A DNA stretch of 55,146 bases from an uncultured Lactobacillus sp. Its GTDB lineage: Bacteria > Bacillota > Bacilli > Lactobacillales > Lactobacillaceae. The position numbers were made by a program, and so were the translations under genes. Below, piece by piece: positions 8,195 through 17,069 of this stretch (the stretch's first letter is position 1; the number at the start of each line of letters is the position of its first letter). The stretch covers positions 1-55,146 of the forward strand of contig NZ_CARBVX010000014.1 in NCBI RefSeq assembly GCF_948948975.1. The letters run 5' to 3'. The notes under the pieces were generated by a model. The model worked only from the letters and a program-made list of their open reading frames with translations, did not search any database and was not told the DNA's origin.

Positions 8195-9991
8195 TTAAAA
8201 GGCACCGCCTCCGCTGCCACCACCAAAGCCACCGGATGAACCACCAGAAAATCCACCAGATCCACCAGAAGGAGATGAATTTATGTTAGTTGCCGACTCA
8301 AAACTAGAGTTAAAATTATTTGCAAATCCATTCTTTCCATCACTGTAAAAAGTACCCCAGAATAATAGATTTGTATCGTCAATTTCATCTGCAAATTCTA
8401 GTTTCAATTGTTTTAATACTTTTTTAGATACACCAAGAGCAACGGCATATGGCATTATTTCTTCCCACAAGATCAGTTCTCCAATATCACGCATCTTGAA
8501 ATTACCAATTTCATCTAGCATTTTCTTAAATCCGCGAACTTGATTAGTTACTTCTGCTCCTCTTGCTGTATAAGCTGATAATTTCTTCTTATTAGAAACA
8601 ACTGCCAAAATTGCCAGTACTAATAAAATTGCAGCACATATAAACAAAGCGATATTTTCCTCATTCGAAAAGAATGCGCTGAACATTGCAATACCACTCA
8701 AGATTAGTAAAGTCACCATCAAAATCGAATTAGCGTGCTGTTTATGTTCAAGCTTTTCATCAAAAAATCCTGCTCTAGTTGCTTTCTGCATTTCTTGTTC
8801 TTGCCACTTATTGAACTTCTTTCCCAACTTAGAGGAGTGGTGTTTTTTAAGTTCGTATGTTGTAAAACTCTTGTCATCGCCTACTTTATCAAATAAGTAA
8901 TTCAATAAAGAATTGTTTGGCATTATATTTTCATCAATTAAAGAAATTTTGTAGTACGTTCTTTTTCTTATCTTGATAGGATCGATTTTAATCTTTTTTT
9001 GGACAGCTAATTCCATTAGAGACGCAGTTAAAGCCCTAGAACTTGGCTCATCTCCTGTATCTAAAATTTCAGCCATTACCGGTGAAACTGACGGAATTTC
9101 ATAATTTCTAGCTAGTTGCTTTTCTTTTTTTGGCTTAACTCCAGACTTTTTTAAAGTAACACTTCTAATAATTGCTAATAAAGAAAGTAATCCAGAGATT
9201 ACAAGCGCACCTATGCCAAGAAGCTTGCTTCTTTGCCGTCGCTCGTTAGCTTGCTGTGCAAATCTGGCCTCTTGATCTAAAACATATTTTTTATGATCTT
9301 GATCTTTAACATTCTTATTTTGATTAGTTACCTCCACAGGAAAAAGACTATGGACTTCAATCCCTTCATCTCCACCTACGTTAGAGGCGGTCATAATAAT
9401 ATTGCCTTTTTGCGGATTAACTGTAATTTGGCCAGATAGATCTCCATGTGCCCAGGCTTTTAAGTCTTTAACCGGTCCTGGGAAGAAAATGCCTACTCGT
9501 ACATTGTCTAAATCTGTATCCCAGCCATCTCCAATAATCTTAAAATTAAGTTCAGCTGTATCTTTCCAATTCGTAATTGCATTTGTAATTTCATAAGTAT
9601 AAATTACTGTACACTTATCTCCATCTCTTACACTATGCCAAACTTTAAAACGATAGCCATGATCACTATGACTTAATTCATAAGTATTATTTTCATGAGT
9701 CGCACTTGGTACTACCATTTGTGAATTTTTGTCAGCCAAAATTCTAACCTGCGGATTTTTTAATTCTTGATTATTGGCTAAATTTTGCTGATAAAAAATA
9801 CCATGAGCGTCATCATCAAATTTATAGGTGATCCTTCTCTCCATAGATAAAGAGCCATTTGAATTAACGCGTGCTGTAACATCAACATTGGTAATATCAT
9901 AATTCACATCAGCCAAGGCTGGTTTGGTAAAGGCTATAACTGAAATTAAAAAAAGAATTATTTCAGTCATTACATAAAAAATTTTCTTCAT
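8195..9991 (-). CDS. Secreted/membrane DUF2207 protein with Gly-rich tail
   Basis: 598 aa from the ATG with an AGAGGA site (a TTG five codons earlier is rejected). An N-terminal signal peptide ends near ALA-DVNYD (about residue 28). An extracellular beta-rich DUF2207 domain follows (about 30-230), then a membrane span near 255-275, a cytosolic or surface region, a pair of spans near 425-465, and a C-terminal tail rich in Gly and Ser (SGGSGGFSGG...GGGAF). DUF2207 proteins are common in lactobacilli; their function is unknown. It appears monocistronic, with a terminator upstream at 10044-10074. Confidence 0.82.
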   Translation of the reverse strand: MKKIFYVMTEIILFLISVIAFTKPALADVNYDITNVDVTARVNSNGSLSMERRITYKFDDDAHGIFYQQNLANNQELKNPQVRILADKNSQMVVPSATHENNTYELSHSDHGYRFKVWHSVRDGDKCTVIYTYEITNAITNWKDTAELNFKIIGDGWDTDLDNVRVGIFFPGPVKDLKAWAHGDLSGQITVNPQKGNIIMTASNVGGDEGIEVHSLFPVEVTNQNKNVKDQDHKKYVLDQEARFAQQANERRQRSKLLGIGALVISGLLSLLAIIRSVTLKKSGVKPKKEKQLARNYEIPSVSPVMAEILDTGDEPSSRALTASLMELAVQKKIKIDPIKIRKRTYYKISLIDENIMPNNSLLNYLFDKVGDDKSFTTYELKKHHSSKLGKKFNKWQEQEMQKATRAGFFDEKLEHKQHANSILMVTLLILSGIAMFSAFFSNEENIALFICAAILLVLAILAVVSNKKKLSAYTARGAEVTNQVRGFKKMLDEIGNFKMRDIGELILWEEIMPYAVALGVSKKVLKQLKLEFADEIDDTNLLFWGTFYSDGKNGFANNFNSSFESATNINSSPSGGSGGFSGGSSGGFGGGSGGGAF

Positions 9992-10043
9992 ACAATCCTC
10001 TAACAAAAAAAGTGAGTTTTTGCTTAATTATAACTTAATGCAC

Positions 10044-10074
10044 AAAAAAAGCGCTAGATTTTATTCTAGCACTT
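10044..10074 (-). terminator. Terminator after alpha/beta hydrolase gene
   Basis: An 8-bp stem (GTGCTAGA with TCTAGCGC on the minus strand) followed by seven T. It closes the hydrolase transcript before the DUF2207 gene. Confidence 0.75.
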
Positions 10075-10188
10075 TAATAGCAATTCAATTTAAGCAGTAA
10101 CTCTTTGTTTTTTATGAATGTATTAATAGGGCAACAACAATTCCAATATTTGAAATTATCGATAACATCTCAACTATAGCCTTTTCTA

Positions 10189-11088
10189 CTACTCTTTTAC
10201 AATATGTCCTCTAAAAAATGCTGCTTCTTCATCATTAGCTTCCCTCGCTAACTCATCCTTTTGATTAATTAGAAAAACATGTGGTTCGGGATGCTTTTCA
10301 TCACCCCAAGATTTTTGAATAACTTCTACGCCTTTAGCCCTTAAAAATCCATCTAATCGTACTGCACAATCATGAATAAAGTCTTCATTAGCTGTTGAAA
10401 TAAAGGTAGGCAAAAAGTCCTCGGTAATATATTTTTCAACATCAATTAAGTCCTGATTCTTAGCACTCTTCATTACTTCTGGATCAAAGTAAGCCAAGGG
10501 AGCTCCCATCATCATCCCTGGATCTTTCATAAAAGTAGCTGGTGAGTTTAAGGCAACTGCTCTGAACTTCAAATCAGGGAAGGTATAGCCAAATTTTTCT
10601 CGATATACCGGATTAGTCAGAATCGACGTGTATTGTTCAGCCATTTGACCACCAGCAGAATCCCCAACTAAGAAAACATTGTTTTTATCAAGATTATATT
10701 CATCTGCATGTTTTGCTACCCAGTGAATATATTCATTGACTTGATTTAGTTCTTCTGGAAACTTTACTTCTGGTCCTAACTTATAGTTGGGATTTATAAA
10801 AGCAAAGCCTCGTTTAGCCATTCCTAGTCCATAAAATTGATAGGTTTCTTTAGTACCGTAAACCCAACCACCTCCATGAATATTAATGATAACGGGAATT
10901 TTTCCTTCAATATTTTTTGGTAAATATATATCTAATAGATTCCATTTAGGATCGTTACCATATTGAATATCATCTACACGCTTTACCTCTGGAAGATCGT
11001 GAGGTAACCCACTATCTCTTTTATCATCATTCTTCTTCCAATCAATACGCATTTTTTCAACAGCTTCTAAAATATCTTGTTCTTTCAT
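10189..11088 (-). CDS. Alpha/beta hydrolase, HSL-type esterase
   Basis: 299 aa cytosolic hydrolase. The oxyanion motif HGGGW is followed by the nucleophile elbow GDSAG, the hallmark order of the hormone-sensitive lipase / carboxylesterase family. A His near the C-terminus (EPHVF) likely completes the triad. I chose the ATG with an AGAGGG site 7 bases upstream, 22 codons inside the longest frame, whose first residues are hydrophobic but have no ribosome site. The natural ester substrate is unknown. A dead AraC regulator lies directly upstream on the same strand and may once have controlled it. Confidence 0.82.
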   Translation of the reverse strand: MKEQDILEAVEKMRIDWKKNDDKRDSGLPHDLPEVKRVDDIQYGNDPKWNLLDIYLPKNIEGKIPVIINIHGGGWVYGTKETYQFYGLGMAKRGFAFINPNYKLGPEVKFPEELNQVNEYIHWVAKHADEYNLDKNNVFLVGDSAGGQMAEQYTSILTNPVYREKFGYTFPDLKFRAVALNSPATFMKDPGMMMGAPLAYFDPEVMKSAKNQDLIDVEKYITEDFLPTFISTANEDFIHDCAVRLDGFLRAKGVEVIQKSWGDEKHPEPHVFLINQKDELAREANDEEAAFFRGHIVKE

Positions 11089-11140
11089 AATTGGTCCCTC
11101 TGGTAATGAAGTCGTTTTCATAACAATAGAAAATAAATAT

Positions 11141-11189
11141 AAAAAATAGGTCAATATTAACCATTAACTGGCGTAAATTGACCTATTTT
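11141..11189 (-). terminator. Perfect inverted repeat acting as terminator of the AraC remnant
   Basis: A 13-bp perfect repeat (AAAATAGGTCAAT at 11143 and its complement at 11177) with a 21-base loop. On the minus strand it is followed by six T. The stop codon of the AraC remnant (11183-11185) lies inside the first arm. Confidence 0.75.
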
Positions 11190-11362
11190 GATCGTTTCTT
11201 TTTTATTTTAGATGCACTTTCACCATACAATTTATTAAAGGCTCGATTCATCGTTCTAATACTCGAAAATCCATTATTAATTACAATTTGGGTCAGATTA
11301 TTCTTTGAATGTTTTAACTCATGATACGCATGCTCAGCCCTGACATTATTAATATAGTTTTG
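11183..11362 (-). pseudogene. AraC-family regulator, C-terminal HTH remnant
   Basis: A 59-codon open stretch reads as the second half of an AraC DNA-binding domain. It shows A-Y-H-E-L-K-H, then TQIVINNGFSS, then the FNKLYGESASKIKK signature that ends the family. A TAA directly precedes it at 11363-11365, no start or ribosome site is present, and the effector domain is gone, so it is a truncated gene. The 3' end is intact up to its own terminator. Confidence 0.75.
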
Positions 11363-11391
11363 TTAATCAAACCAAAGATAAGTTCAATTTA

Positions 11392-12708
11392 TTATAATCC
11401 AATATGTTCCCAAGGTTTTAAGTCAATAGCTGGAGCTTCCCAGAGTTTAACTAGATCCTCAGATAAATACTTCTTATCAACAACTACATCATACACATAT
11501 TCTTCAAACCACTTTTGACTCATTTCGTAGAATCCCTTGTGACCATACTTATCGCCCCAAGAATTTTCCACTTTCCATTTACGAATTTCTCCATTATCTT
11601 CGTCTACACCGACTAAGGTCATATCGTGGGTTGCGGCTCCTTCACCAGTAGCTAGACGATCTGCCTTACTCATTTGCGTATCAACACTGAATAAGTCATC
11701 AGTTTTATATAATTCAGTATCAAGAAAACCAGTCTTACGTTCCATCTGCTTTAAAACGTCATTTCCAAAAATAACTGCTTTTCCATCTTTTAATTGTGCT
11801 GCAGCTGCTCTTGCTAACACTTCAATTGGTACATTTAGCCCCGTAATCGGAGTTCCACCAGCCACATTATCGTATAAACCTTGGTGATAGCGTTTATTGT
11901 AATCATAATTAGGTGAATTTAATAAAACAACGTAATCATCCCAATTAAAGTCTTTTAAATATTTTTCAGCAAATTGGCGTGGAGTTAAATCTTTTTCTAA
12001 ATGATATTTCTTGTCATCGTCTCGGTACTCTAAATCAAATTTCTTAGGTGGCTCACCCAAAGCAACTGCTGCCATGCGGTAAACTTCATTTAAAAATTCT
12101 TTCTTGGCTTTTTTAGCTTCTTCCGGCTTACCTTCTTGAACTAATTTACGCAGTACCAAAGCATCTTTTCTTTCTTTACGCGCTAAGGAATCAATTAGAG
12201 CACTAGTATTATTTGAAGTTGCATTTTCTGGCATCGCATATGATGGAACAACACCATATTTTTTAACTAGATTAATAGCCATTTGCCATAATCCACCATC
12301 TTGACCTGCAAAGTTAAACCAAGTTTCAACTTCGCGATCATCAATTGGTTTGTCCGCTAAACGAATCATGCTGTCGTAAAAAGCATTTGCTCTTTCAATT
12401 TTATCCCAAAAGAAGTTATAAGCTTGGGAAAAAGTAAAATCTTTGACATGATACTTTTTGCCAAAATGATGACGTAAAACATTTAAAGTGGCAAATTCCC
12501 AACAACGCCCCGAATGCTTTTGATCCGTAACTCCACCGATATCAAGTTCAGTTGAAAAAGTGTGGTTTAATCGCTTGGAAACTTCATCATTAAATGAAGC
12601 TTCAAATAATCCATTTTGACGAGCAGCTCTAGAAGCTACTTTATTTTTATCGTTTTTATTAAAATCTGCAGAAAAAGCTGCTAATTCTTGTTCAGATAAA
12701 GTGCTCAT
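11392..12708 (-). CDS. pepC: C1B-family cysteine peptidase (PepC / PepE-G type)
   Basis: Cytosolic papain-fold peptidase of 438 aa, the length of lactic-acid bacterial PepC and bleomycin hydrolase. The catalytic Cys lies in HSGRCWEFA (about residue 69), the His in ATHDMTLVG and the Asn in VENSWGDK. PepC is an aminopeptidase, while its close relatives PepE and PepG are endopeptidases; the difference depends partly on the C-terminal tail, and here the tail (KPWEHIGL) does not settle it. The E in RCWEF, where PepC often has L, slightly favours PepE/G. An AAGGAAG site precedes the ATG. Monocistronic. Confidence 0.85.
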   Translation of the reverse strand: MSTLSEQELAAFSADFNKNDKNKVASRAARQNGLFEASFNDEVSKRLNHTFSTELDIGGVTDQKHSGRCWEFATLNVLRHHFGKKYHVKDFTFSQAYNFFWDKIERANAFYDSMIRLADKPIDDREVETWFNFAGQDGGLWQMAINLVKKYGVVPSYAMPENATSNNTSALIDSLARKERKDALVLRKLVQEGKPEEAKKAKKEFLNEVYRMAAVALGEPPKKFDLEYRDDDKKYHLEKDLTPRQFAEKYLKDFNWDDYVVLLNSPNYDYNKRYHQGLYDNVAGGTPITGLNVPIEVLARAAAAQLKDGKAVIFGNDVLKQMERKTGFLDTELYKTDDLFSVDTQMSKADRLATGEGAATHDMTLVGVDEDNGEIRKWKVENSWGDKYGHKGFYEMSQKWFEEYVYDVVVDKKYLSEDLVKLWEAPAIDLKPWEHIGL

Positions 12709-12797
12709 TTTTTCTTCCTTTTAATCACTACACTATTAGATTTACTTAATTATTTTAATCTTACATTAATTTTAAGAAATATCAAGTTTAATTTTCT

Positions 12798-12834
12798 AAA
12801 AAAGAGAAGATTGCTTTGACACAATCTTCTCTTC
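12798..12834 (-). terminator. Terminator of the glg operon
   Basis: A 12-bp stem (AAGAGAAGATTG with CAATCTTCTCTT) and, on the minus strand, a run of six T. It starts directly after the amylase stop codon. Confidence 0.88.
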
Positions 12835-12839
12835 CCTTC

Positions 12840-14648
12840 TTATTCCTTAATCTTAAAGAATTGGAAATTATCGCTTTCTGCTCTTATGCTAGCTGGTTCC
12901 CAATTATCTTTAATAATTAACCAAACATCCTTATTAATATGGTATTTTTCTATATTGGCTAGTGATATCTTTTTATCAACTGTACTCTTATTAAAGGTAT
13001 ATACTGCAATTTTACTATCATCATATCTCACTATAGAATAGAGTCCATTTTGAAAATTAATTATTCCTATCTTTCCAGCTACGATTGCAGAGTTGGTCTG
13101 CCTAATTTTCGATAAAATTTGTACTCTTTTTTGTAAAAACTTACTTTCTTTTTGCCTTTGTAAAAACTTACTTTCTTTTTGCCAAGGAAAGAAGCGACGA
13201 TTATCAGGATCCTTTCCACCTACTAATCCAGCCTCATCACCATAATAAATACATGGTACGCCTGGTAACATAAATAAGATCCCAAATGCAAGTGCAACTA
13301 AATTTTCGTCATTATTTACTACTGTCTTAATTCGTTCAGTATCATGGGTCCCAATATTATTTAAGCAATTATGTAAAAAACTAGCGGGATAATTTTCAAC
13401 CAATTCTAGAAAATCATTAATAATATCTCTTTCTTCTTCAAGCCCTTGGTTCTTTAAAAGATTTAGAACAAATGAACGAGCTGGATAGTTCATGACACCA
13501 GTTAAATTCTTACCACTCGTATATGGTCTGCGGACATTATTAACATATTTTTTAGAAGCATCTTCCCAAACTTCCCCAATTAAAATTTTAGAATTTTCTT
13601 GATCTAGTCGATTACGAACTTTTTCTAAAAAATCCATCGGTAATTCATCTGCGACATCAATACGCCAGCCATCTGCACCTAAATCTAACCATTTCTTCAA
13701 AACTCCTTGATCACCAAGGATCATTTTCTGATACTCTTTATTATCTTTATTGACTTCAGGTAAATCTTTTATTCCCCACCAACTGGCATATTCAGTAGGA
13801 TAGTTTTGAAAGTTAAACCAATCTCGATAGGAACTTTTCGGATCCTTAATGGCCTTTTGAAAATACTTACTGTGTACCCCAACATGATTAAAGACTCCGT
13901 CTAAGATCAGATGAATACCATTCTTATGCAATTTATTTGCCAATTTAACAAAATCTTTTTCTGTTCCTAACATAGAATCAATTTTAAAGAAATCATTTGT
14001 ATCATACCGATGGTTACTAGTTGCAGAAAAAATTGGATTTAAATAAACCGTAGTTACACCTAACTTCTTTAAGTAAGGAATCTCATTTGTAATTCCGGCT
14101 AGATTTCCTCCATAAAAACTCCACCGAACTATATTTCCCTTGTTGTCACGAATGTAATATGGGGTATCTTCATGAGTGGCATAAATAAAACTATTTCTTT
14201 TTTCTCCATATACAATTCGATGTGGATTACCATTACTGAAAGAATCAGGAAAAATCTGATAAACTAATCCCTTAGTGTACCAATCTACTTCTGGCACATC
14301 TTCAGCATAGCAAGTTAATTGATATTGCTTTACCTTATTAAAATCATCTACTACTTTATTAGCACCTAATTTATCTTTTCCTACTAAAAAATTTTTTCCT
14401 TTAGATGTTACTTCAAAGTAATACCAATATAATCCGGGACTATCAATAACTATTTGATTTTGATAGTTAAGCTGATTACTTGATTCCATCTTATAGGGAA
14501 CTGGACTTTCTCTATCTTTTGTTAACCATAAAATCACCTGGTCTGCTGGTTCACTTACAGTTACCCGAAAACCACATTTTTGGTTAGTTTTAATCGCTCC
14601 AAAGGGGCGTTTGCAGTTCTCATCCCATGAATTAAAGTTTACTTGCAT
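12840..14648 (-). CDS. GH13 alpha-amylase / neopullulanase-type enzyme of the glg operon
   Basis: Cytosolic alpha-glucan hydrolase of 602 aa. An N-terminal beta-sandwich (about 1-120) precedes the TIM barrel. Catalytic residues are the Asp in GWRIDVADE (nucleophile), the Glu in LIGEVWE (acid/base) and the Asp in IGTHDTERI. The layout fits GH13_20 maltogenic amylases, which debranch and shorten glycogen or maltodextrins. The start codon overlaps the glgP stop (TAATG), pointing to translational coupling. An in-frame 27-bp tandem duplication (13130-13183) repeats QKESKFLQ in the segment after the catalytic domain motifs. Confidence 0.9.
   Translation of the reverse strand: MQVNFNSWDENCKRPFGAIKTNQKCGFRVTVSEPADQVILWLTKDRESPVPYKMESSNQLNYQNQIVIDSPGLYWYYFEVTSKGKNFLVGKDKLGANKVVDDFNKVKQYQLTCYAEDVPEVDWYTKGLVYQIFPDSFSNGNPHRIVYGEKRNSFIYATHEDTPYYIRDNKGNIVRWSFYGGNLAGITNEIPYLKKLGVTTVYLNPIFSATSNHRYDTNDFFKIDSMLGTEKDFVKLANKLHKNGIHLILDGVFNHVGVHSKYFQKAIKDPKSSYRDWFNFQNYPTEYASWWGIKDLPEVNKDNKEYQKMILGDQGVLKKWLDLGADGWRIDVADELPMDFLEKVRNRLDQENSKILIGEVWEDASKKYVNNVRRPYTSGKNLTGVMNYPARSFVLNLLKNQGLEEERDIINDFLELVENYPASFLHNCLNNIGTHDTERIKTVVNNDENLVALAFGILFMLPGVPCIYYGDEAGLVGGKDPDNRRFFPWQKESKFLQRQKESKFLQKRVQILSKIRQTNSAIVAGKIGIINFQNGLYSIVRYDDSKIAVYTFNKSTVDKKISLANIEKYHINKDVWLIIKDNWEPASIRAESDNFQFFKIKE
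13130..13183. repeat. 27-bp tandem duplication inside the amylase gene
   Basis: Two identical 27-base units lie head to tail (13130-13156 and 13157-13183). The second copy adds nine residues in frame, so the protein reads QKESKFLQ twice. Typical replication-slippage product. Confidence 0.95.
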
Positions 14649-17053
14649 TATTTACCACTATTCAATTTCTTCAAGTGCCAAATTTTAGTTGCATATTGAT
14701 TAACAGTAGAATCAGCATCAAATTCTTCTGAATGAGCAATATTTACTAAACACTTTTGTGACCAAGATTTCTTATCTTTCCATAATTTCTCAACGTCGGC
14801 TTGCTTTGCAAGATAATCTTTTAAATCTTTAACAACAAAAAATTCTTCATTATCTTGCAAGAAATTATTATAAAGAACTCTTCCTTCAGTGGCTGCTTTA
14901 GGGAAAGTACCGTTAATTAAACTGTCTAAAATTGCGGCTACTTCCTTATCTTGATGATAAATTTCACCCGGATGATAGTTATGGTTATTGTAATAGCTGT
15001 AAACTTGATCCTTCTCTAGTCCAAAAATAAAGATATTATCTTTTCCAACTGCTTTAGCAATATCTACGTTTGCTCCATCCATTGTTGCAATCGTTAAAGC
15101 ACCATTGGCCATTAATTTCATGTTACTAGTTCCACTAGCTTCTTTAGTAGTAGTAGAAATTTGCTCACTTAAATCAGCCGCTGGAATAATTCTTTCAGCA
15201 AGTGTTACATCATAGTTTTCTAAAAATACTACTTTTAACTTGTCATGAATGCTTGTATCACTATTAATAACAGCAGCAACTTCATTAATCACTTTAATGA
15301 CTTGTTTAGCAAAAGTATAGCTAGGAGCCGCTTTGGCACCAAAGATTACTACCCTCTTTGGATGATCTATTCCATTCTTTAAATCTTGATATAACTTAAT
15401 AATATGAAGTAACTTTAAAGTTTGCCGTTTATATGCGTGCAAACGTTTAATTTGTACATCAAAAATAGCTGTTGGATCAACTTTTATCCCAGTCTTAACT
15501 TTAATAAAGTCAGATAAATCCTTTTTATTTTCAAATTTTATCTGATTAATTTTTGTTAAAACATTGCTATTATCATATTGATCTTGCAATTCTAGCATCT
15601 TAGTACTATTGCTCCGCCACTCTTCTCCTACAGTTTTATCGAGCAAGTCAGACAAACGAGGATTTGCAATTTGAAGCCAGCGTCTTAAAGTGATTCCATT
15701 AGTCTTATTATTGAATTTTTCTGGGAATAAATCATAAAAGTCTTTCAAGACAACAGTTTCTAAGAGCCGAGTATGAAGTGGTGCAACTCCGTTAACAGAA
15801 TGGGATCCAATAATAGCCAAATGAGCCATTTGGACTTTTCCATCTTTAATAATTTTAGTACTATTTATCTTTTCAGCAGATACTTTATTACTCAAAGAAA
15901 TCACATAACGACGATCAATTTCAGTAATAATTTGTAAAATTCGTGGAACAACCTCTTGCATCATATTTATGTCCCACTTCTCCATTGCTTCAGCCATAAT
16001 TGTATGGTTAGTATAACTCATTACTTTCTGAGTTATATCCCAGGCCTTATCCCAATCAAGACGCCATTCATCAACTAATAAGCGCATTAACTCAGCAATA
16101 GCCATAGCTGGATGAGTATCATTAATATGAACAGCAATATGTTCAGGTAATTTTTCTGGATCTGTTTGTTTAAGAGAGTTTCTGAAATAGTGCAAGATAC
16201 TTTGCAAACCGGCAGAAACAAAGAAATACTCTTGCTTTAATCTTAAAAGTCTTCCTTCATAGCTAGAATCATCTGGATATAATACCGATGTTAAATCTTC
16301 TACCTTGCGTCGATCAGCTATTGTAGGATATTGTAGTTCAGCCCCTGCTGGCACTTCTGCATCCCAAAGACGTAAAGTATTGACAACATCTTGATGATAA
16401 CCAACCATTGCAACATCATAAGGAACAGCGGCGACATCATTTGTACCACTATATTTTGGTACAAGCCAATTATCGTCATTAACTAATTCTACTTTTCCGC
16501 CAAATCTCACAATTTCAGATTTATTATCGCGTCTAACTCCCCAACTCTTGGATGTTTGTAACCAATCATTAGGTAATTCTACTTGATAACCGTTAACAAA
16601 TTTTTGTTTAAATAGGCCATACTTATACCTAATTCCATTACCATTACCAATATAACCAGTTGAAGCAAGTGAGTCCATAAATGCCGCTGCTAATCGCCCT
16701 AATCCACCATTTCCTAGTGCCATATCTGGTTCTTGAGCAGCAATTTCATCTAGATCAACTCCTAGATCTTCTAGGCCGGACTTTACTACATCCATCCAAC
16801 CTAAATTTAGCAACGTACTTCTTAAACGCGTACCTGGTAAAAATTCAATTGAAAAATAGTATACTTGTTTTTTACCACTATGCGCTTCTTCAATTCTGGT
16901 TTGACGCCAGAGTTTAGCATATCCATCTTGGACCACTGTAGCTAAAGCTCGGTAAATTTCTAAATTGCTAGCATGGGAAATATCAACTTCAAATTGATCA
17001 TCAAGTTCTTCTAATAATTTATCTTTAAACTCTTTTTTAGTTATCGATTTCAA
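14648..17053 (-). CDS. glgP: Glycogen phosphorylase
   Basis: PLP-dependent GT35 enzyme that releases glucose-1-phosphate from glycogen or maltodextrin. At 801 aa it has full bacterial length. The PLP lysine lies in GTSNMKLMANGALTIAT, and the MALGNGGLGRLAAAFMDSLA segment near 110 is typical. The start is a TTG (17051-17053) with a strong AAGGAGG 11 bases upstream; I see no better ATG. It follows glgA by 16 bases. If glgC is dead, this enzyme may act on imported maltodextrins rather than stored glycogen. Confidence 0.95.
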   Translation of the reverse strand: MKSITKKEFKDKLLEELDDQFEVDISHASNLEIYRALATVVQDGYAKLWRQTRIEEAHSGKKQVYYFSIEFLPGTRLRSTLLNLGWMDVVKSGLEDLGVDLDEIAAQEPDMALGNGGLGRLAAAFMDSLASTGYIGNGNGIRYKYGLFKQKFVNGYQVELPNDWLQTSKSWGVRRDNKSEIVRFGGKVELVNDDNWLVPKYSGTNDVAAVPYDVAMVGYHQDVVNTLRLWDAEVPAGAELQYPTIADRRKVEDLTSVLYPDDSSYEGRLLRLKQEYFFVSAGLQSILHYFRNSLKQTDPEKLPEHIAVHINDTHPAMAIAELMRLLVDEWRLDWDKAWDITQKVMSYTNHTIMAEAMEKWDINMMQEVVPRILQIITEIDRRYVISLSNKVSAEKINSTKIIKDGKVQMAHLAIIGSHSVNGVAPLHTRLLETVVLKDFYDLFPEKFNNKTNGITLRRWLQIANPRLSDLLDKTVGEEWRSNSTKMLELQDQYDNSNVLTKINQIKFENKKDLSDFIKVKTGIKVDPTAIFDVQIKRLHAYKRQTLKLLHIIKLYQDLKNGIDHPKRVVIFGAKAAPSYTFAKQVIKVINEVAAVINSDTSIHDKLKVVFLENYDVTLAERIIPAADLSEQISTTTKEASGTSNMKLMANGALTIATMDGANVDIAKAVGKDNIFIFGLEKDQVYSYYNNHNYHPGEIYHQDKEVAAILDSLINGTFPKAATEGRVLYNNFLQDNEEFFVVKDLKDYLAKQADVEKLWKDKKSWSQKCLVNIAHSEEFDADSTVNQYATKIWHLKKLNSGK

Positions 17054-17069
17054 AACTAATTTATCCTCC

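Noticed and set aside
10112..10168. Hydrophobic 18-residue frame (MLSIISNIGIVVALLIHS) resembling a small holin-like toxin
   Set aside because: No ribosome site before the ATG, no antisense RNA promoter seen, and it sits between a stop codon and a terminator. Kept only as a curiosity.
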